Shown here: positions 1 through 8,610 of the stretch, piece after piece
How positions within the stretch are numbered: position 1 is the stretch's first letter
Layout: each line of letters opens with the position of its first letter
The notes under the pieces: generated by a model
Told to the model about the DNA's origin: nothing
Seen by the model: the letters and a program-made list of their open reading frames with translations, nothing else
Database searches by the model: none
Program-made: the position numbers and the translations under genes
From: Anaerobacterium chartisolvens
GTDB lineage: Bacteria > Bacillota > Clostridia > Acetivibrionales > DSM-27016
Direction of reading: 5' to 3'
Assembly: GCF_003337415.1 (NCBI RefSeq)
Contig: NZ_QPJT01000039.1
Coordinates: 1-36,004 of the forward strand
DNA length: 36,004 bases

Positions 1-45
1 AGAAATGTCTACCTGTGTGTCTACCAAAAGCATTCTTACATGACA

Positions 46-69
46 AAAGCCGCCATTTAAGCGGCTTTC
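46..69 (-). terminator. Rho-independent terminator of ssrA
   Basis: On the minus strand, directly after the CCA end of the tmRNA, AAAGCCGC and GCGGCTTT form a GC-rich stem with a short AT-rich loop, followed by a T-rich stretch. It lies only a few bases past the mature 3' end. The remaining bases 1-45 show no feature I can support. Confidence 0.8.
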
Positions 70-71
70 AT

Positions 72-459
72 TGGTGGAGGCGAGGGGAATTGAACCCCTG
101 TCCGAAACCATATCCTCAAGAGCTTCTCCGGGTGCAGCTTGTGTTTTTACATTCCCTACGGCGGTCCCCCACAAGCAGGGTGCCGCTTTCAGTATCCTTT
201 AAATCCATCCCGGCTCAAGGCTACCACCGAGACAGTTCCAGCATTTAACCTTCCTATGCCGAAGGCCTGACTTAATGACGCCGGCTACCCAAGGTGCAGG
301 AACCCTGGACCGACGGATTAGCAGCCTTAAGCTGCTAACGCGTAATTGTAATTATCGTTTTTAGCGTTTAATTTTAGTTTCTCGTTTTTTAAGAGGCCTA
401 CGAGAATCCTCTACCCGCTACCCCAGTCTCAACAATCCCGTCGAAACCAGTGCGCCCCC
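72..459 (-). ncRNA. ssrA: tmRNA (transfer-messenger RNA)
   Basis: The tmRNA rescues stalled ribosomes together with SmpB and tags the unfinished protein for proteolysis. The 5' end reads GGGGGC and pairs with GCCTCC just before the encoded 3' ACCA, giving the tRNA-like acceptor stem. The T-arm GGTTCAATTCC lies next to the 3' end, and the conserved segment CTGGTTTCGACGGG follows the 5' end. The tag reading frame, at roughly 323-358 on the minus strand, reads AKNDNYNYALAA and then stops at TAA; the ALAA end is the usual protease signal. It starts about 32 bases after the smpB stop codon, so it may be co-transcribed with smpB. The ends are inferred from stem pairing and could be off by a base or two. 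Confidence 0.96.
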
Positions 460-491
460 ATATTAAATTTTCGCTTTCTTAGAAAAAAGCG

Positions 492-959
492 CTACCTCAT
501 GCTCTCTTTGAGCTTGCGGTCAATTTCACGCTTTGCATCTCTGTCCGCTATGTCCTCCCTCTTGTCGTATAGCTTCTTACCCTTTGCAACGCCTATTTCA
601 ACTTTAACCCTTCCATTTCTAAAGTATAGCTGAGTGGGCACAAGCGTCAGCCCCTTTTGCTGAATATATCCTATAAGCTTGTTTATTTCGTACCTGTGAA
701 GCAACAGCTTCCTGTCCCGTACAGGCTCCTTGTTAAATATATTACCCTGTTCATAAGGACTTATATGCATTCCGCTGACAAATACCTCTCCATCCCGTAT
801 TCCGGCATAGCTGTCTTTAAGGTTTACCTTTCCCTGACGGATAGACTTGACCTCCGTGCCAGATAAAACAATTCCCGCTTCCAGAGTCTGCTCTATAAAA
901 TATTCATGTCTGGCCTTTTTATTCTGAGCCACTATTTTTTTAGCTTCACTCTTTGCCAT
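492..959 (-). CDS. smpB: SsrA-binding protein SmpB
   Basis: SmpB binds the tRNA-like domain of tmRNA and delivers it to stalled ribosomes. The sequence has the family core throughout: [14 protein letters not shown] near the N-terminus, GTEVKSIR, then [12 protein letters not shown], and the basic C-terminal tail [13 protein letters not shown]. About 155 residues is the normal length. I prefer the ATG at 959 (MAKSEAKK), the typical SmpB start. An upstream in-frame TTG at 974 would add five residues and has a reasonable AAGGG motif in front, so the start is not certain. It lies directly upstream of ssrA on the same strand, as in many Firmicutes. A near-consensus SigA promoter lies about 100 bases upstream. 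Confidence 0.96.
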   Translation of the reverse strand: MAKSEAKKIVAQNKKARHEYFIEQTLEAGIVLSGTEVKSIRQGKVNLKDSYAGIRDGEVFVSGMHISPYEQGNIFNKEPVRDRKLLLHRYEINKLIGYIQQKGLTLVPTQLYFRNGRVKVEIGVAKGKKLYDKREDIADRDAKREIDRKLKESMR

Positions 960-1057
960 ATAATTACCTGCCAATATCCCTTACTTAATTTCAAAGACAA
1001 AAATAACCCTCCGTCACGAAAGGTCTGATTTTTTCAAACTCACTTTTACACTATCTC

Positions 1058-1085
1058 ATTATATCACTTTAAACCTTCCTGTCAA
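1058..1085 (-). promoter_or_regulatory. SigA-type promoter for smpB (and possibly ssrA)
   Basis: The minus strand has TTGACA (1085-1080), a 16-base spacer and TATAAT (1063-1058). Both boxes match the vegetative consensus perfectly. Predicted transcription start is near 1051, leaving a leader of about 90 bases before smpB. Confidence 0.78.
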
Positions 1086-1177
1086 GTTTGCAACAATTGG
1101 AAAACAAGCCGCTTCCGCAAAAAAAAACGCTTTTATTTTAGAAATAATAACCCCGCATGTGTCAGCCAAGACAGCAT

Positions 1178-2035
1178 TTATACATTGGCGGCCTTTTTGA
1201 GCTTTTCCAGCAGCACATATTCTATCTTGAGATTTCCCCTTCCTACACCTATCTCAATTCCATTTTTGAAGCTGCCGTGAAAATCACTTCCTCCTGTCAC
1301 TAAAAGACCATGCTTTATAGCAAGCCTCAAGAGATTGCCCGTGTCGTCTGCGGAGTTATCCACATAGTATGCTTCAATACCCTTCAGTCCCGATTTAACA
1401 AGGTTTCCAAATAGTTTGTCCAATTCACTCCAGGTATGATAAAGATATATCGGGTGAGCCACAACAGGAATTCCTCCTGCCCGTAAAATTTCCTTTATTC
1501 CCTCTTCCGGGGTAAGCTTGTCCTTTTTAAAATAAGCCGGCCTTCCTGTTGAAAGATATTTGTCAAAAGCCTCCTCTATACTTTTTACATACCCCTTTTT
1601 AAGCATTGCTTTGGCTATATGCGGTCTTCCCACAACACTTCCCATAACCTCCGCCTCAACTTCCTCAAGAGAAATGTTAAAGCCAAGCTCATTGAGACGT
1701 TTAATTATCTTTGGGTTCCTTACATCTCTGTTCTCTCTCAGTCTGGAAAGTGCCGGCTTTATGTTGTCATGCGCTCCGTTAAAAAAGTATCCCAAAATAT
1801 GCATTTCAGGCTTGTAATTCGCACTTATTTCCACTCCCGCAATTACTTCAATTCCCAATTTTCTGCCTTCATCAGCGGCCTCATCCACACCCTCCACGGT
1901 GTCATGATCAGTGATAGCAACCGCATGGAGTCCACATTTGGCAGCATGTCTTACTAATTCCCCGGGACTCATGCTTCCATCCGAGGCAGTCGAATGTGTA
2001 TGCAAATCTATATACTTATCTATATCACTCACCAC
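1178..2035 (-). CDS. PHP-domain phosphoesterase
   Basis: This is a cytoplasmic metal-dependent phosphoesterase of the PHP family, in the group that includes YciV/TrpH (RNase AM) proteins acting on nucleotides or short RNA ends. The N-terminal metal motif DLHTHSTASDGSMSP (about residues 10-24), then ITDHDTVEG (about 41-49), VVGRPHIAKAM (about 133-143), PVVAHPIY (about 189-196) and the C-terminal GGSDFHG (about 248-254) are all present. The 285-residue length is normal. The start is GTG, supported by AAGGAG eight bases upstream. It follows the DUF402 gene by 21 bases, so the two are probably one transcript. The exact substrate cannot be read from sequence. Confidence 0.9.
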   Translation of the reverse strand: MVSDIDKYIDLHTHSTASDGSMSPGELVRHAAKCGLHAVAITDHDTVEGVDEAADEGRKLGIEVIAGVEISANYKPEMHILGYFFNGAHDNIKPALSRLRENRDVRNPKIIKRLNELGFNISLEEVEAEVMGSVVGRPHIAKAMLKKGYVKSIEEAFDKYLSTGRPAYFKKDKLTPEEGIKEILRAGGIPVVAHPIYLYHTWSELDKLFGNLVKSGLKGIEAYYVDNSADDTGNLLRLAIKHGLLVTGGSDFHGSFKNGIEIGVGRGNLKIEYVLLEKLKKAANV

Positions 2036-2056
2036 CCTCTAAGCTCCTTATTTGTT

Positions 2057-2533
2057 TCAAGAAAACCTTTCATCCCTGCAAATTGCGGGAGGAAAGCTGC
2101 CCTCATACATCATGTTAACAATTTTATTCATATTTCTTAACGCTCTGCAAGCCTGCTCCTTTGTCACAAGCCCGCCCTCAATCGCTTCAGCCAGTTCGTC
2201 TGCATCCATCACTATCACCTTGCCGTCGGGCATAAGCTTTACATCAAGAAGCAAATCAATTAATACGTATTTATCACAAGAGCTGTCGTAATCTATATCT
2301 ATAATGTCACAATACCAGTAAATAAACTCCCCGGAATTATTAAAAAATTTACTTATTTTTATTCCCTGTTTTAAGAATGCATATGATATCCCTCCCGAAA
2401 TATCCGCCCGGGGTCTTATGGCCTTCCAGCGGGTTATAAGCATTTCCTCATCTCTGTATAGCAATTCATCCCCACTTATATCAACTGTTTCATCAGGTAT
2501 ATATCTCTTTCTCAATATGCAAGGCTTTTTCAA
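2057..2533 (-). CDS. DUF402 family protein
   Basis: The 158-residue sequence matches the DUF402 fold, with the charged segment GEFIYWYCDIIDID in the middle and the acidic turn YVLIDLLLDVKLMPDGKVIVMD after it (only parts quoted by function). Related Firmicutes proteins have been reported as nucleoside phosphatases, but that activity is an inference here. The start is TTG at 2533 with GGAGGG a few bases upstream. It is the first gene of a probable two-gene unit with the PHP phosphoesterase and has a good promoter upstream. Confidence 0.8.
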   Translation of the reverse strand: MKKPCILRKRYIPDETVDISGDELLYRDEEMLITRWKAIRPRADISGGISYAFLKQGIKISKFFNNSGEFIYWYCDIIDIDYDSSCDKYVLIDLLLDVKLMPDGKVIVMDADELAEAIEGGLVTKEQACRALRNMNKIVNMMYEGSFPPAICRDERFS

Positions 2534-2578
2534 CTTCTAAACCCTCCTAACTTAAATTAATGACCTCGTGTAAATAAG

Positions 2579-2607
2579 ATTATATATTATACCCTTTAAA
2601 GTGTAAA
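2579..2607 (-). promoter_or_regulatory. SigA-type promoter for the DUF402-PHP unit
   Basis: The minus strand reads TTTACA (2607-2602), 17 bases, TATAAT (2584-2579). A second TATAAT overlaps at 2591-2586 but is badly spaced. The predicted start site lies about 40 bases before the DUF402 start codon. Confidence 0.7.
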
Positions 2608-2676
2608 TTTGATTTTTCTTATTTATTAATATAAATTTTAGTAAATGCAAAGTGAGTAGAATATTTCCCACAACAT

Positions 2677-2704
2677 TTTACATTCTGGAATATAATGGTA
2701 TAAT
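2677..2704 (+). promoter_or_regulatory. Promoter with extended -10 for the cysteine-rich protein
   Basis: TTTACA (2677-2682), 16 bases, then TGG-TATAAT (2696-2704). A second TATAAT lies at 2691-2696. The 18-base block AATATAATGGTATAATTT recurs exactly in front of the SLH gene at 32681. Confidence 0.65.
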
Positions 2705-2733
2705 TTTATATATCATATGAGGAGGGAGAAAAT

Positions 2734-3051
2734 TTGAAGCAGAAAAAATCGTGCCGCAACTGCATAAGAGGAACTGCTATTACAGTAAACAATGATATAC
2801 TTTGCAAGGATAAGGGAGCTGTCTCTCCTGATTACGTATGCTCAAAGCACAGGTTTATACCCGAGCCCAAATCATATAAGGAGATGAACCTAAAGTGCAT
2901 AGACTGCGAAAATTTTATTGTTTCAAGCTCTTCTGCAAAGGGAGCCCGCGCTTTAGGACTGTGCCAGCTCTTCTCGGTAAGGCCGTTTGACGGGAAGGAA
3001 AAAAATGCGTGCTCAAAGTTTGTAAAAAAGACTGTATCCGAGGTTTCATAA
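2734..3051 (+). CDS. Small protein with duplicated four-cysteine motif (hypothetical)
   Basis: I do not recognise a named family. The 105-residue protein has eight cysteines in two similar halves: C-x2-C-x13-C-x11-C (residues 7-36) and C-x2-C-x18-C-x15-C (about residues 54-92). Each half ends in a CSK motif. The pattern suggests two metal sites (zinc or iron-sulphur) formed by an internal duplication. There is no signal peptide or membrane segment, so it should be cytoplasmic. The start is TTG at 2734, just after a strong GGAGGGAG site. It stands alone between a divergent DUF402 gene and a downstream lytic transglycosylase with its own ribosome site. Confidence 0.75.
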   Translation: MKQKKSCRNCIRGTAITVNNDILCKDKGAVSPDYVCSKHRFIPEPKSYKEMNLKCIDCENFIVSSSSAKGARALGLCQLFSVRPFDGKEKNACSKFVKKTVSEVS

Positions 3052-3155
3052 GCAAGCACAATATCTTTACGCCTGCCGGTTTTAAGCTGTTATGTTTTAT
3101 ATCCGGTTTGCCGATATAAAAAACAGGTATTATTTTAAAAGCAGGGGTGAATTAT

Positions 3156-3824
3156 TTGAACTTAAGCGTACAAGATATTTTTTCTCAAAAATTAAATGAA
3201 ATACAAAGCAGAGTTCCTCTTAAAATAAAGGGAATAAAAGAAAATACGGCTTCCTTTGAAGAAGCGTTAAGCAGCTCAATAGACGCAGCTACCCGTTCTT
3301 CTTCATATACACCCTCTACAGGTGCAATAGATAAGCAGGGAAACGATCGTAGCAAGGATGTTCAAAGAGCAAAGCTGGCTCTGGCAAACAACACCTCGTA
3401 TATTCCTAAAGAGAAGGACAAGCTTATGGATATGATAAACGCAAATGTCGAGCTGGCCTCAAAAAAATACAACGTGGACAGTGAGCTTATCCGGGCAATT
3501 ATAAAGCAGGAGTCAAGCTTCAATCCCTATGCCCTTTCACATACAGGAGCGCAGGGACTTATGCAGCTTATGCCCGGTACTGCCGACGGCCTTGGTGTAA
3601 GAAATGCCTGGGATATATCTCAGAACATAGACGGCGGGACAAGGTATATAAGAGATCAGCTTAAAAATTTTAACGGCAATACCAAATTAGCTCTTGCTGC
3701 CTACAACGCCGGCCCAAACAGCGTTTATAAATACAGCGGAATACCTCCGTACGCTGAGACACAGAATTATGTTTCAAAGGTTATGAACTATTACAATCAA
3801 TATTCTGCGGTGGATATGCCTTAA
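3156..3824 (+). CDS. Lytic transglycosylase (SLT domain), no signal peptide
   Basis: The C-terminal half (from about residue 98) is a goose-lysozyme/SLT-type lytic transglycosylase that cleaves peptidoglycan glycan strands. The catalytic glutamate lies in [10 protein letters not shown], followed by the hallmark [12 protein letters not shown], the [13 protein letters not shown] segment and [10 protein letters not shown]. The N-terminal 90 residues are polar and serine-rich and lack a signal peptide, as in the Bacillus CwlQ/YjbJ-type enzymes, so export would need another route. I prefer the TTG at 3156, because AGGGGTG ends six bases before it; a GTG at 3147 lies inside that ribosome site. Its stop codon TAA is shared, within the palindrome TTAA, with the stop of the convergent radical SAM gene. 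Confidence 0.9.
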   Translation: MNLSVQDIFSQKLNEIQSRVPLKIKGIKENTASFEEALSSSIDAATRSSSYTPSTGAIDKQGNDRSKDVQRAKLALANNTSYIPKEKDKLMDMINANVELASKKYNVDSELIRAIIKQESSFNPYALSHTGAQGLMQLMPGTADGLGVRNAWDISQNIDGGTRYIRDQLKNFNGNTKLALAAYNAGPNSVYKYSGIPPYAETQNYVSKVMNYYNQYSAVDMP

Positions 3825-5188
3825 GGTGTATCTGCTGCTATTTTAAGCTCATTTTCTATTTCATCTATTCCCTTTCCCAGAAGGTCTCTTTTAGTAAAAT
3901 CAAACATTATGGGAGGCAGGATTATCAAATCCGGCTGTCCATTGGCTTTCAGGTACTCTCTGGCGGTAAGTATTACATCCTGAGCAGTAAGAAGCCCCGC
4001 ACACACAATGTTCCCTCCAAAAAAATTATTTTTTACGCTTAATATCTCATATGAAAACGGAAACACCGTTTTTTTAAATAAATCCCTCAATATCCCCGCA
4101 GCCAGTACCGATGTCATAAATAAAACCTTTTTTATTTCCTCCTTGCCCTCAAGCAGCCTTTTTGTATTATTCCGCCTCACTACAGTATTGACATCCTTTA
4201 CAGCCTCTGCGCTTACATCATACAGCACTACAAATCCGGGAGGCGAGTTTTTAGGCTTGTCCAGCTTAATTTCAATCACCCGCCCCTCCTCTCTGGCTAC
4301 TTTTAAAACGGGCTTTGCAAGCCTGTATATTTTATCAAAGCCTTCTACTCTGGTTTTAATTACACTTTCGTTAACGCTTAGTATAACATCATTCTTTTCT
4401 ATCCCGGCATAGTGTGCGGGAGTTTTATTTATAACACCCTCCACCCTGCAATTCAGATCCCCGATTAATGACGGCTCAAGAATTACAGGTATTGAATATT
4501 TACCCTCAAGAGCTTTGATTATTCCGGCACAGTGTGTGAAAGCATCATTAAAATTTGCAGAATCATTTGTCATTGACGTATATCCCGGGAGAAACGCCCT
4601 TACTGTTTCGGCCCCGTTTCTCTCCATAGAAGCAATGATATTTTCAATGTCATTTTCGTCAAGTATCTCCGGCAGAACCACAAAGCTCCCGCTGAATCTG
4701 ATTCTGCCTTTTAGAAGTCTAAGCTTCTGCTCTATATTATTTTCACTTTTCAGTCCAAAGATCAGCATCCTTTTTGCAGCATCCACACTGTTTACCGATA
4801 TATTTAATTCTATATTCCCCAGCCGCGCGAGGCTATCTATAATACCGTCATCAAGGAGTATTCCGTTTGTCGTAATCTGAATAGGGGTATGGCTGAACCT
4901 GTTTCTTATCATCGAAATAATTCCCTCAAACTCCTTGTGAAGCAGCGGCTCTCCCTCAATGAGCCTGGTTGCCGACTCTCCTATTACTATCTTGCGATCA
5001 GGTGAAATGAAATCTGCCAATTCATAAAAATCCTGCAGCTTAAGCTTTGGAATTCTAAACACCTCAACCTCCCTAGGGTTCTGCTTATGGCTGCAAAAAA
5101 TGCAGGAGGTATTACATTCCGATATTACAGGCAGAATATTGGTTCTAAAAATTGTATTTATAATGTAATCCTTGGTTGCTGTCTTCAC
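3821..5188 (-). CDS. Radical SAM protein with PDZ and DUF512 domains
   Basis: The N-terminus (about residues 15-215) is a radical SAM domain. It has the cluster motif C-x3-C-x2-C (CNTSCIFC, residues 25-32), a GEPLLHKEF segment and the ITTNG strand motif, so a 4Fe-4S cluster and S-adenosylmethionine chemistry are expected. A PDZ-like segment follows at about residues 245-305 ([19 protein letters not shown]). The C-terminal 110 residues match DUF512, with the typical [17 protein letters not shown]. Usual DUF512 proteins begin with the PDZ domain; here the PDZ domain sits in the middle. The start is GTG with only a weak ribosome site. Function and substrate are unknown. Confidence 0.8.
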   Translation of the reverse strand: MKTATKDYIINTIFRTNILPVISECNTSCIFCSHKQNPREVEVFRIPKLKLQDFYELADFISPDRKIVIGESATRLIEGEPLLHKEFEGIISMIRNRFSHTPIQITTNGILLDDGIIDSLARLGNIELNISVNSVDAAKRMLIFGLKSENNIEQKLRLLKGRIRFSGSFVVLPEILDENDIENIIASMERNGAETVRAFLPGYTSMTNDSANFNDAFTHCAGIIKALEGKYSIPVILEPSLIGDLNCRVEGVINKTPAHYAGIEKNDVILSVNESVIKTRVEGFDKIYRLAKPVLKVAREEGRVIEIKLDKPKNSPPGFVVLYDVSAEAVKDVNTVVRRNNTKRLLEGKEEIKKVLFMTSVLAAGILRDLFKKTVFPFSYEILSVKNNFFGGNIVCAGLLTAQDVILTAREYLKANGQPDLIILPPIMFDFTKRDLLGKGIDEIENELKIAADTP

Positions 5189-5633
5189 TTATTTCACTAT
5201 CCCTGCTTATTATAATGGATATATCTTATAGTATGATATCTGTATTCAAAAACATAAAATCCCGTCTATTATTATCAAAAACAACTTTTGTCGACTTCTA
5301 AAAAATAGTAATTTAAGCGCATGTACAAAATTTAATCCACACTATCCACACCTTTATCCACACCCTTAAAGACCTGCAAATTAACCTTTTGAACAGAGTT
5401 TCCACATTATCAACATGACACAATTCAACAATAATCTACATGCTGAAAATTACGCCTTATAGGCCTAAAGCACTATTAATCAGGCAGTTTATGTACTCTC
5501 ACTACACAAATATTTCTTATCAAAACCTCTTCATTTTATACATCTTGAACACATTTTGTTATAATATGGCGAATGCCTCGCATAACATAAAAAATTAATC
5601 TCCTGCATATTAACATCAAAAGTTATCCACAGC
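5189..5633. other. Intergenic region with DnaA-box-like cluster
   Basis: No gene is visible in these 445 bases. Perfect TTATCCACA sites lie at 5354-5362 and 5623-5631. One-mismatch sites lie at 5333-5341 (TAATCCACA), 5342-5350 (CTATCCACA) and 5407-5415 (TTATCAACA), and a two-mismatch site at 5398-5406. All face the same way, and two pairs abut directly. The region contains the upstream region of the radical SAM gene and the downstream end of tsaD. DnaA binding is an inference from the motifs. Confidence 0.55.
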
Positions 5634-6653
5634 CTATCTTTCCCCAAGCCTCAATCCGGGAACTGCGTTCAGCGACAGATCCGATATATTATTTTTTTTA
5701 TATTCATAATAAGCCGCACATGCTATCATTGCCGCATTATCGGTACACAGAACCGGCTCAGGACAGCATACTTCAAGTCCGATGGCCTCCGCACAGCCCT
5801 TCATTTGCTTTCTAAGGGACGAATTCGCTGCAACTCCTCCTGCTAAAGCCACAATTTTTACCTGTTTTCTTTGAGCGGCCCGAAGAGTATTTTCCACAAG
5901 GACATCCACAACCGCCTGTTGAAAACTTGCCGCCACGTTTTGTGCATCCCATGCTTCTCCCTTTTGCTCGGCCTTATTAAGATAGTTCAACACAGCCGTC
6001 TTTAACCCGCTAAAGCTAAAATCCAAGCTTTCGTTCCCGAAGCGCACTCTTGGGAAGTCTATAAGCCTGCCGTCTGCGGCTTGTGCCGCCTTATCAATAA
6101 GGGGGCCTCCGGGATAGCCCATTCCCAATGCCCTGGCCACCTTGTCAAAAGCCTCTCCCGCAGCGTCATCTCTGGTTTGTCCCATAATTTCAAATTTGTG
6201 ATAGTCCTCCGCATACACAATATGACTGTGCCCTCCGGAGGCAACCAGACAGACAAAGGGAGGCTTTAGTGCCTTGCTTTGAAGATAATTAGCTGCTATA
6301 TGCCCCTCTATATGGTGTACTCCTATAAGAGGCTTATTGAGAGCATACGCCATTGCCTTTGCCGCAGACAAACCCACAAGAAGCGCGCCAACAAGTCCGG
6401 GGCCATATGTAACTCCTATGGCATCAAGATCTTTTTTCTCAATTCCCGCATCATGAACAGCTTGATCAATAACAGGTATAATCAGCTCTACATGCTTTCT
6501 TGATGCAATTTCAGGAACTACTCCCCCAAATTTCTGATGTACATCTATCTGCGAGGAAATAACATTTGACAGGATCGTCCGTCCATTTTTCACAACAGCC
6601 GCAGAGGTTTCGTCGCAGCTTGTTTCTATTCCCAAAACCAGCAAATCTTTCAA
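5634..6653 (-). CDS. tsaD: tRNA N6-threonylcarbamoyladenosine synthase subunit TsaD
   Basis: TsaD transfers the threonylcarbamoyl group to A37 of ANN-decoding tRNAs, working with TsaB and TsaE. The N-terminal [10 protein letters not shown], the iron-binding HIEGH (His114 and His118), [21 protein letters not shown] and the C-terminal [10 protein letters not shown] and CTDNAAMIA are all intact. Starting from the TTG at 6653 gives 339 residues, normal for the family, and places AAGGTG at the right distance upstream. The longer frame from 6680 has no ribosome site. TsaB and TsaE are not in this window. It lies alone between two gene-free stretches. Confidence 0.97.
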   Translation of the reverse strand: MKDLLVLGIETSCDETSAAVVKNGRTILSNVISSQIDVHQKFGGVVPEIASRKHVELIIPVIDQAVHDAGIEKKDLDAIGVTYGPGLVGALLVGLSAAKAMAYALNKPLIGVHHIEGHIAANYLQSKALKPPFVCLVASGGHSHIVYAEDYHKFEIMGQTRDDAAGEAFDKVARALGMGYPGGPLIDKAAQAADGRLIDFPRVRFGNESLDFSFSGLKTAVLNYLNKAEQKGEAWDAQNVAASFQQAVVDVLVENTLRAAQRKQVKIVALAGGVAANSSLRKQMKGCAEAIGLEVCCPEPVLCTDNAAMIACAAYYEYKKNNISDLSLNAVPGLRLGER

Positions 6654-6981
6654 GAAACACACCTTCACTTTCAACCACAAATTTTTCTGTATATTAATTT
6701 TAGCCTATAAAATAAAAATATGCCGACTTTTAAACAGACTTTTAGTATAATAATAGCGCATGTATTTTATTTTTACAAGGAATTCGTTCACATCCCTTTT
6801 ATATAATTTAGGCTTTTGCATATGGGATAACGATAGACAAAAAAAAACATGAAGCTTGCCGCTTCATGTCCTCCAATAGGAGAAATGCTAATGTTCACTA
6901 AAATAATATCAAAGCTTCTTGCAATTTAATATAGTTCATTGGTACTTTATTTTAAGCCAGCCTTAGGGCTATAGTACTAAT
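6654..6981. other. Intergenic region between uppP and tsaD
   Basis: Apart from the uppP terminator, these 328 bases hold only AT-rich sequence. A TATACT at 6749-6744 on the minus strand could be the -10 box of tsaD, but I find no matching -35 box. I see no repeat or RNA gene. Confidence 0.5.
6839..6869 (-). terminator. Rho-independent terminator of uppP
   Basis: On the minus strand ACATGAAGC and GCTTCATGT form a perfect 9-bp stem around a 5-base loop, followed by a run of T residues (6847-6839). It lies about 110 bases after the uppP stop codon. Confidence 0.85.
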
Positions 6982-7788
6982 TTAAAACAGAGGAGGAAAT
7001 ATTTTTCCGCTTATAAGCTGCTCAAGTATTATAAGTATTCCTAAAGCGAAAACATAGTATGAAAAAACCTTAAGGCTTACCTTTGAAAAAATCCTCAGCA
7101 TAAACCTTATAGCTACATACCCCGATACCCCGGCAGCCACAATCCCTGCTATAAGAGGCCATACTCCTATGCTCGCCAGAGCTGTGCTTCCCGGCTCTGC
7201 AATATCCTTCAAATCCAGCAGCGCCGCTCCAAGAATGGGGGGTATAGACATAAGGAACGAAAATTTAAGCGCGAATTCCCTGTTAAGCCCCATAAGCAGA
7301 GCGCCTGCCAGTGTAAGTCCCGATCTCGATATGGCAGGAAGTATAGCTATTCCCTGAGCAACACCTACCATAGCTGCATCTATATATGTAGTCTTCTCAG
7401 CACCCTTATTTTTGCTTCTAATACTCTCAGCAAGCCACAATATCACACCCGTAAGTATAAACCCAATCCCTAGAGTTTTGCCCGATTGAGATATCCTCTC
7501 AAACATATCCTTAAACAAAAATCCTATTGCAGCAGTAGGTATTGTCCCCACCACCACAAGCAATGTGAGCTTTGAAAATGGCTTCTTAATCATGTTTAGT
7601 ATGTCTTCCCTAAAAATCCATATTACTGCTATAACTGTGGCAAAATGCACCGCCACATTAAATGTTAGAACTCCTTCTTTAATTCCGAACAGCTTCTGAA
7701 TCAGCACAAGGTGCCCGGAGCTGCTTATAGGCAAAAATTCCGTTAAGCCCTGCACAATCCCTAAAACAATGCCTTGAAATACATTCAT
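6982..7788 (-). CDS. uppP: Undecaprenyl-diphosphatase UppP (BacA)
   Basis: This integral membrane enzyme dephosphorylates undecaprenyl diphosphate, recycling the lipid carrier for peptidoglycan and other cell-wall polymers, and gives bacitracin tolerance. The two signature motifs are present: GLTEFLPISSSGHLVL at residues 14-29 and PAISRSGLTLAGAL at about 152-165. The 268-residue chain has about seven or eight hydrophobic helices. The ATG at 7788 is preceded by AGGGAGGGG. It lies downstream of the thermonuclease gene with an 84-base gap and ends in its own terminator. Confidence 0.97.
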   Translation of the reverse strand: MNVFQGIVLGIVQGLTEFLPISSSGHLVLIQKLFGIKEGVLTFNVAVHFATVIAVIWIFREDILNMIKKPFSKLTLLVVVGTIPTAAIGFLFKDMFERISQSGKTLGIGFILTGVILWLAESIRSKNKGAEKTTYIDAAMVGVAQGIAILPAISRSGLTLAGALLMGLNREFALKFSFLMSIPPILGAALLDLKDIAEPGSTALASIGVWPLIAGIVAAGVSGYVAIRFMLRIFSKVSLKVFSYYVFALGILIILEQLISGKIFPPLF

Positions 7789-7872
7789 CTTTAAATTCCC
7801 CTCCCTAATAACGCTCCCCTGTTATCCTGCAGTATCCCCAAAAAAAATATATTCCCTGCTGCCATTTCTTAT

Positions 7873-8535
7873 TCAAGAAGCTTTTTCGGTTTCCTTATAC
7901 CTGGCCACGTACTTACCCTTACTGTTTTTTACAAATGGCCTGTCCTCTTCAGGCAGTCCCCATAATCCGGCACCCTTTTGGACAGCAACATCCTGCAGGC
8001 TATAAAAATACTCCGACATTTTGCTGTTCGGCGACACTATCTCAACTCTGGCAAATCCGTTTCTTACAAGCATTCCGTTCAAATAGCTGCCGTCATCCAA
8101 AACAACATGTGCAAGCAGACGCTGGTATCTATCCTTGACTCCCTTTTCAAATACCAGCTTTACATCCTTATTTAAGACGATGCTTTCTGTAAACTCAAAT
8201 GCGGTTTTTGAGTAAGCCTGCTCCTCCACACCCGGCTTTACGCTTTCAGGAGTATCCACATCAAGGAGCCTTACCTTATATTCCTTGCTTTTATATTGGA
8301 TCTCAAGCGTGTCCCCGTCCACCACCCTTGTCACCTTCGCAAAAATAAACCTGTTAGAGCCTATCCCCTGAGACTTGACTGTATCAATATCATAAGGAGC
8401 CTCTACCGAAACAATTTCTGTATCATTATAATATCCGGGCACTGTCCCTGTCAAATCTGCATCCTTAAGCAAGAAAGCCGCCAACAGTATTATAATTGCT
8501 GCCAATGGTGTAAAAACTTTTTTCTTTTTCCTCAT
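7873..8535 (-). CDS. Secreted or membrane-anchored thermonuclease (SNase family)
   Basis: This is a staphylococcal-nuclease-like protein that should cut DNA and RNA with calcium. A basic N-terminus (MRKKKK) and a hydrophobic stretch (about residues 7-22) form a signal peptide or anchor. The nuclease fold runs from about residue 60, with VVDGDTLEI, YKVRLLDVDTPES (first catalytic arginine, aspartate and glutamate) and DRYQRLLAHVVL (second catalytic arginine). It ends with AGLWG, typical of the family. I chose the ATG at 8535, which has AGAGGA at the right distance. The ATG at 8574 lies essentially at the predicted transcription start and lacks a ribosome site. Confidence 0.9.
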   Translation of the reverse strand: MRKKKKVFTPLAAIIILLAAFLLKDADLTGTVPGYYNDTEIVSVEAPYDIDTVKSQGIGSNRFIFAKVTRVVDGDTLEIQYKSKEYKVRLLDVDTPESVKPGVEEQAYSKTAFEFTESIVLNKDVKLVFEKGVKDRYQRLLAHVVLDDGSYLNGMLVRNGFARVEIVSPNSKMSEYFYSLQDVAVQKGAGLWGLPEEDRPFVKNSKGKYVARYKETEKAS

Positions 8536-8577
8536 TCGTTTTCCTCTATTTCCCACGTTATAAATTATGTACATAAT

Positions 8578-8605
8578 ATTCTACCATAAGTTTCGCCATA
8601 CTCAA
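8578..8605 (-). promoter_or_regulatory. Probable promoter of the thermonuclease gene
   Basis: The minus strand reads TTGAGT (8605-8600), 16 bases, TAGAAT (8583-8578). The predicted start near 8571 gives a leader of about 36 bases to the ATG at 8535. A TTGACA at 8615-8610 lies just upstream but is too far from a -10 box. Confidence 0.5.
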
Positions 8606-8610
8606 AGGTT

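Noticed and set aside
15-248. Open frame of 77 codons on the plus strand
   Set aside because: It lies antisense to the tmRNA and has no ribosome site; the RNA gene explains the sequence.
5333-5631. Chromosomal replication origin
   Set aside because: DnaA-like boxes are present, but dnaA, dnaN, recF, gyrB, rpmH and rnpA are absent, and I see no clear AT-rich unwinding element next to the boxes.
6891-6929. 12-codon peptide frame with an AGGAG upstream
   Set aside because: It is very short, lies in the spacer behind the uppP terminator, and has no promoter or processing partner nearby.
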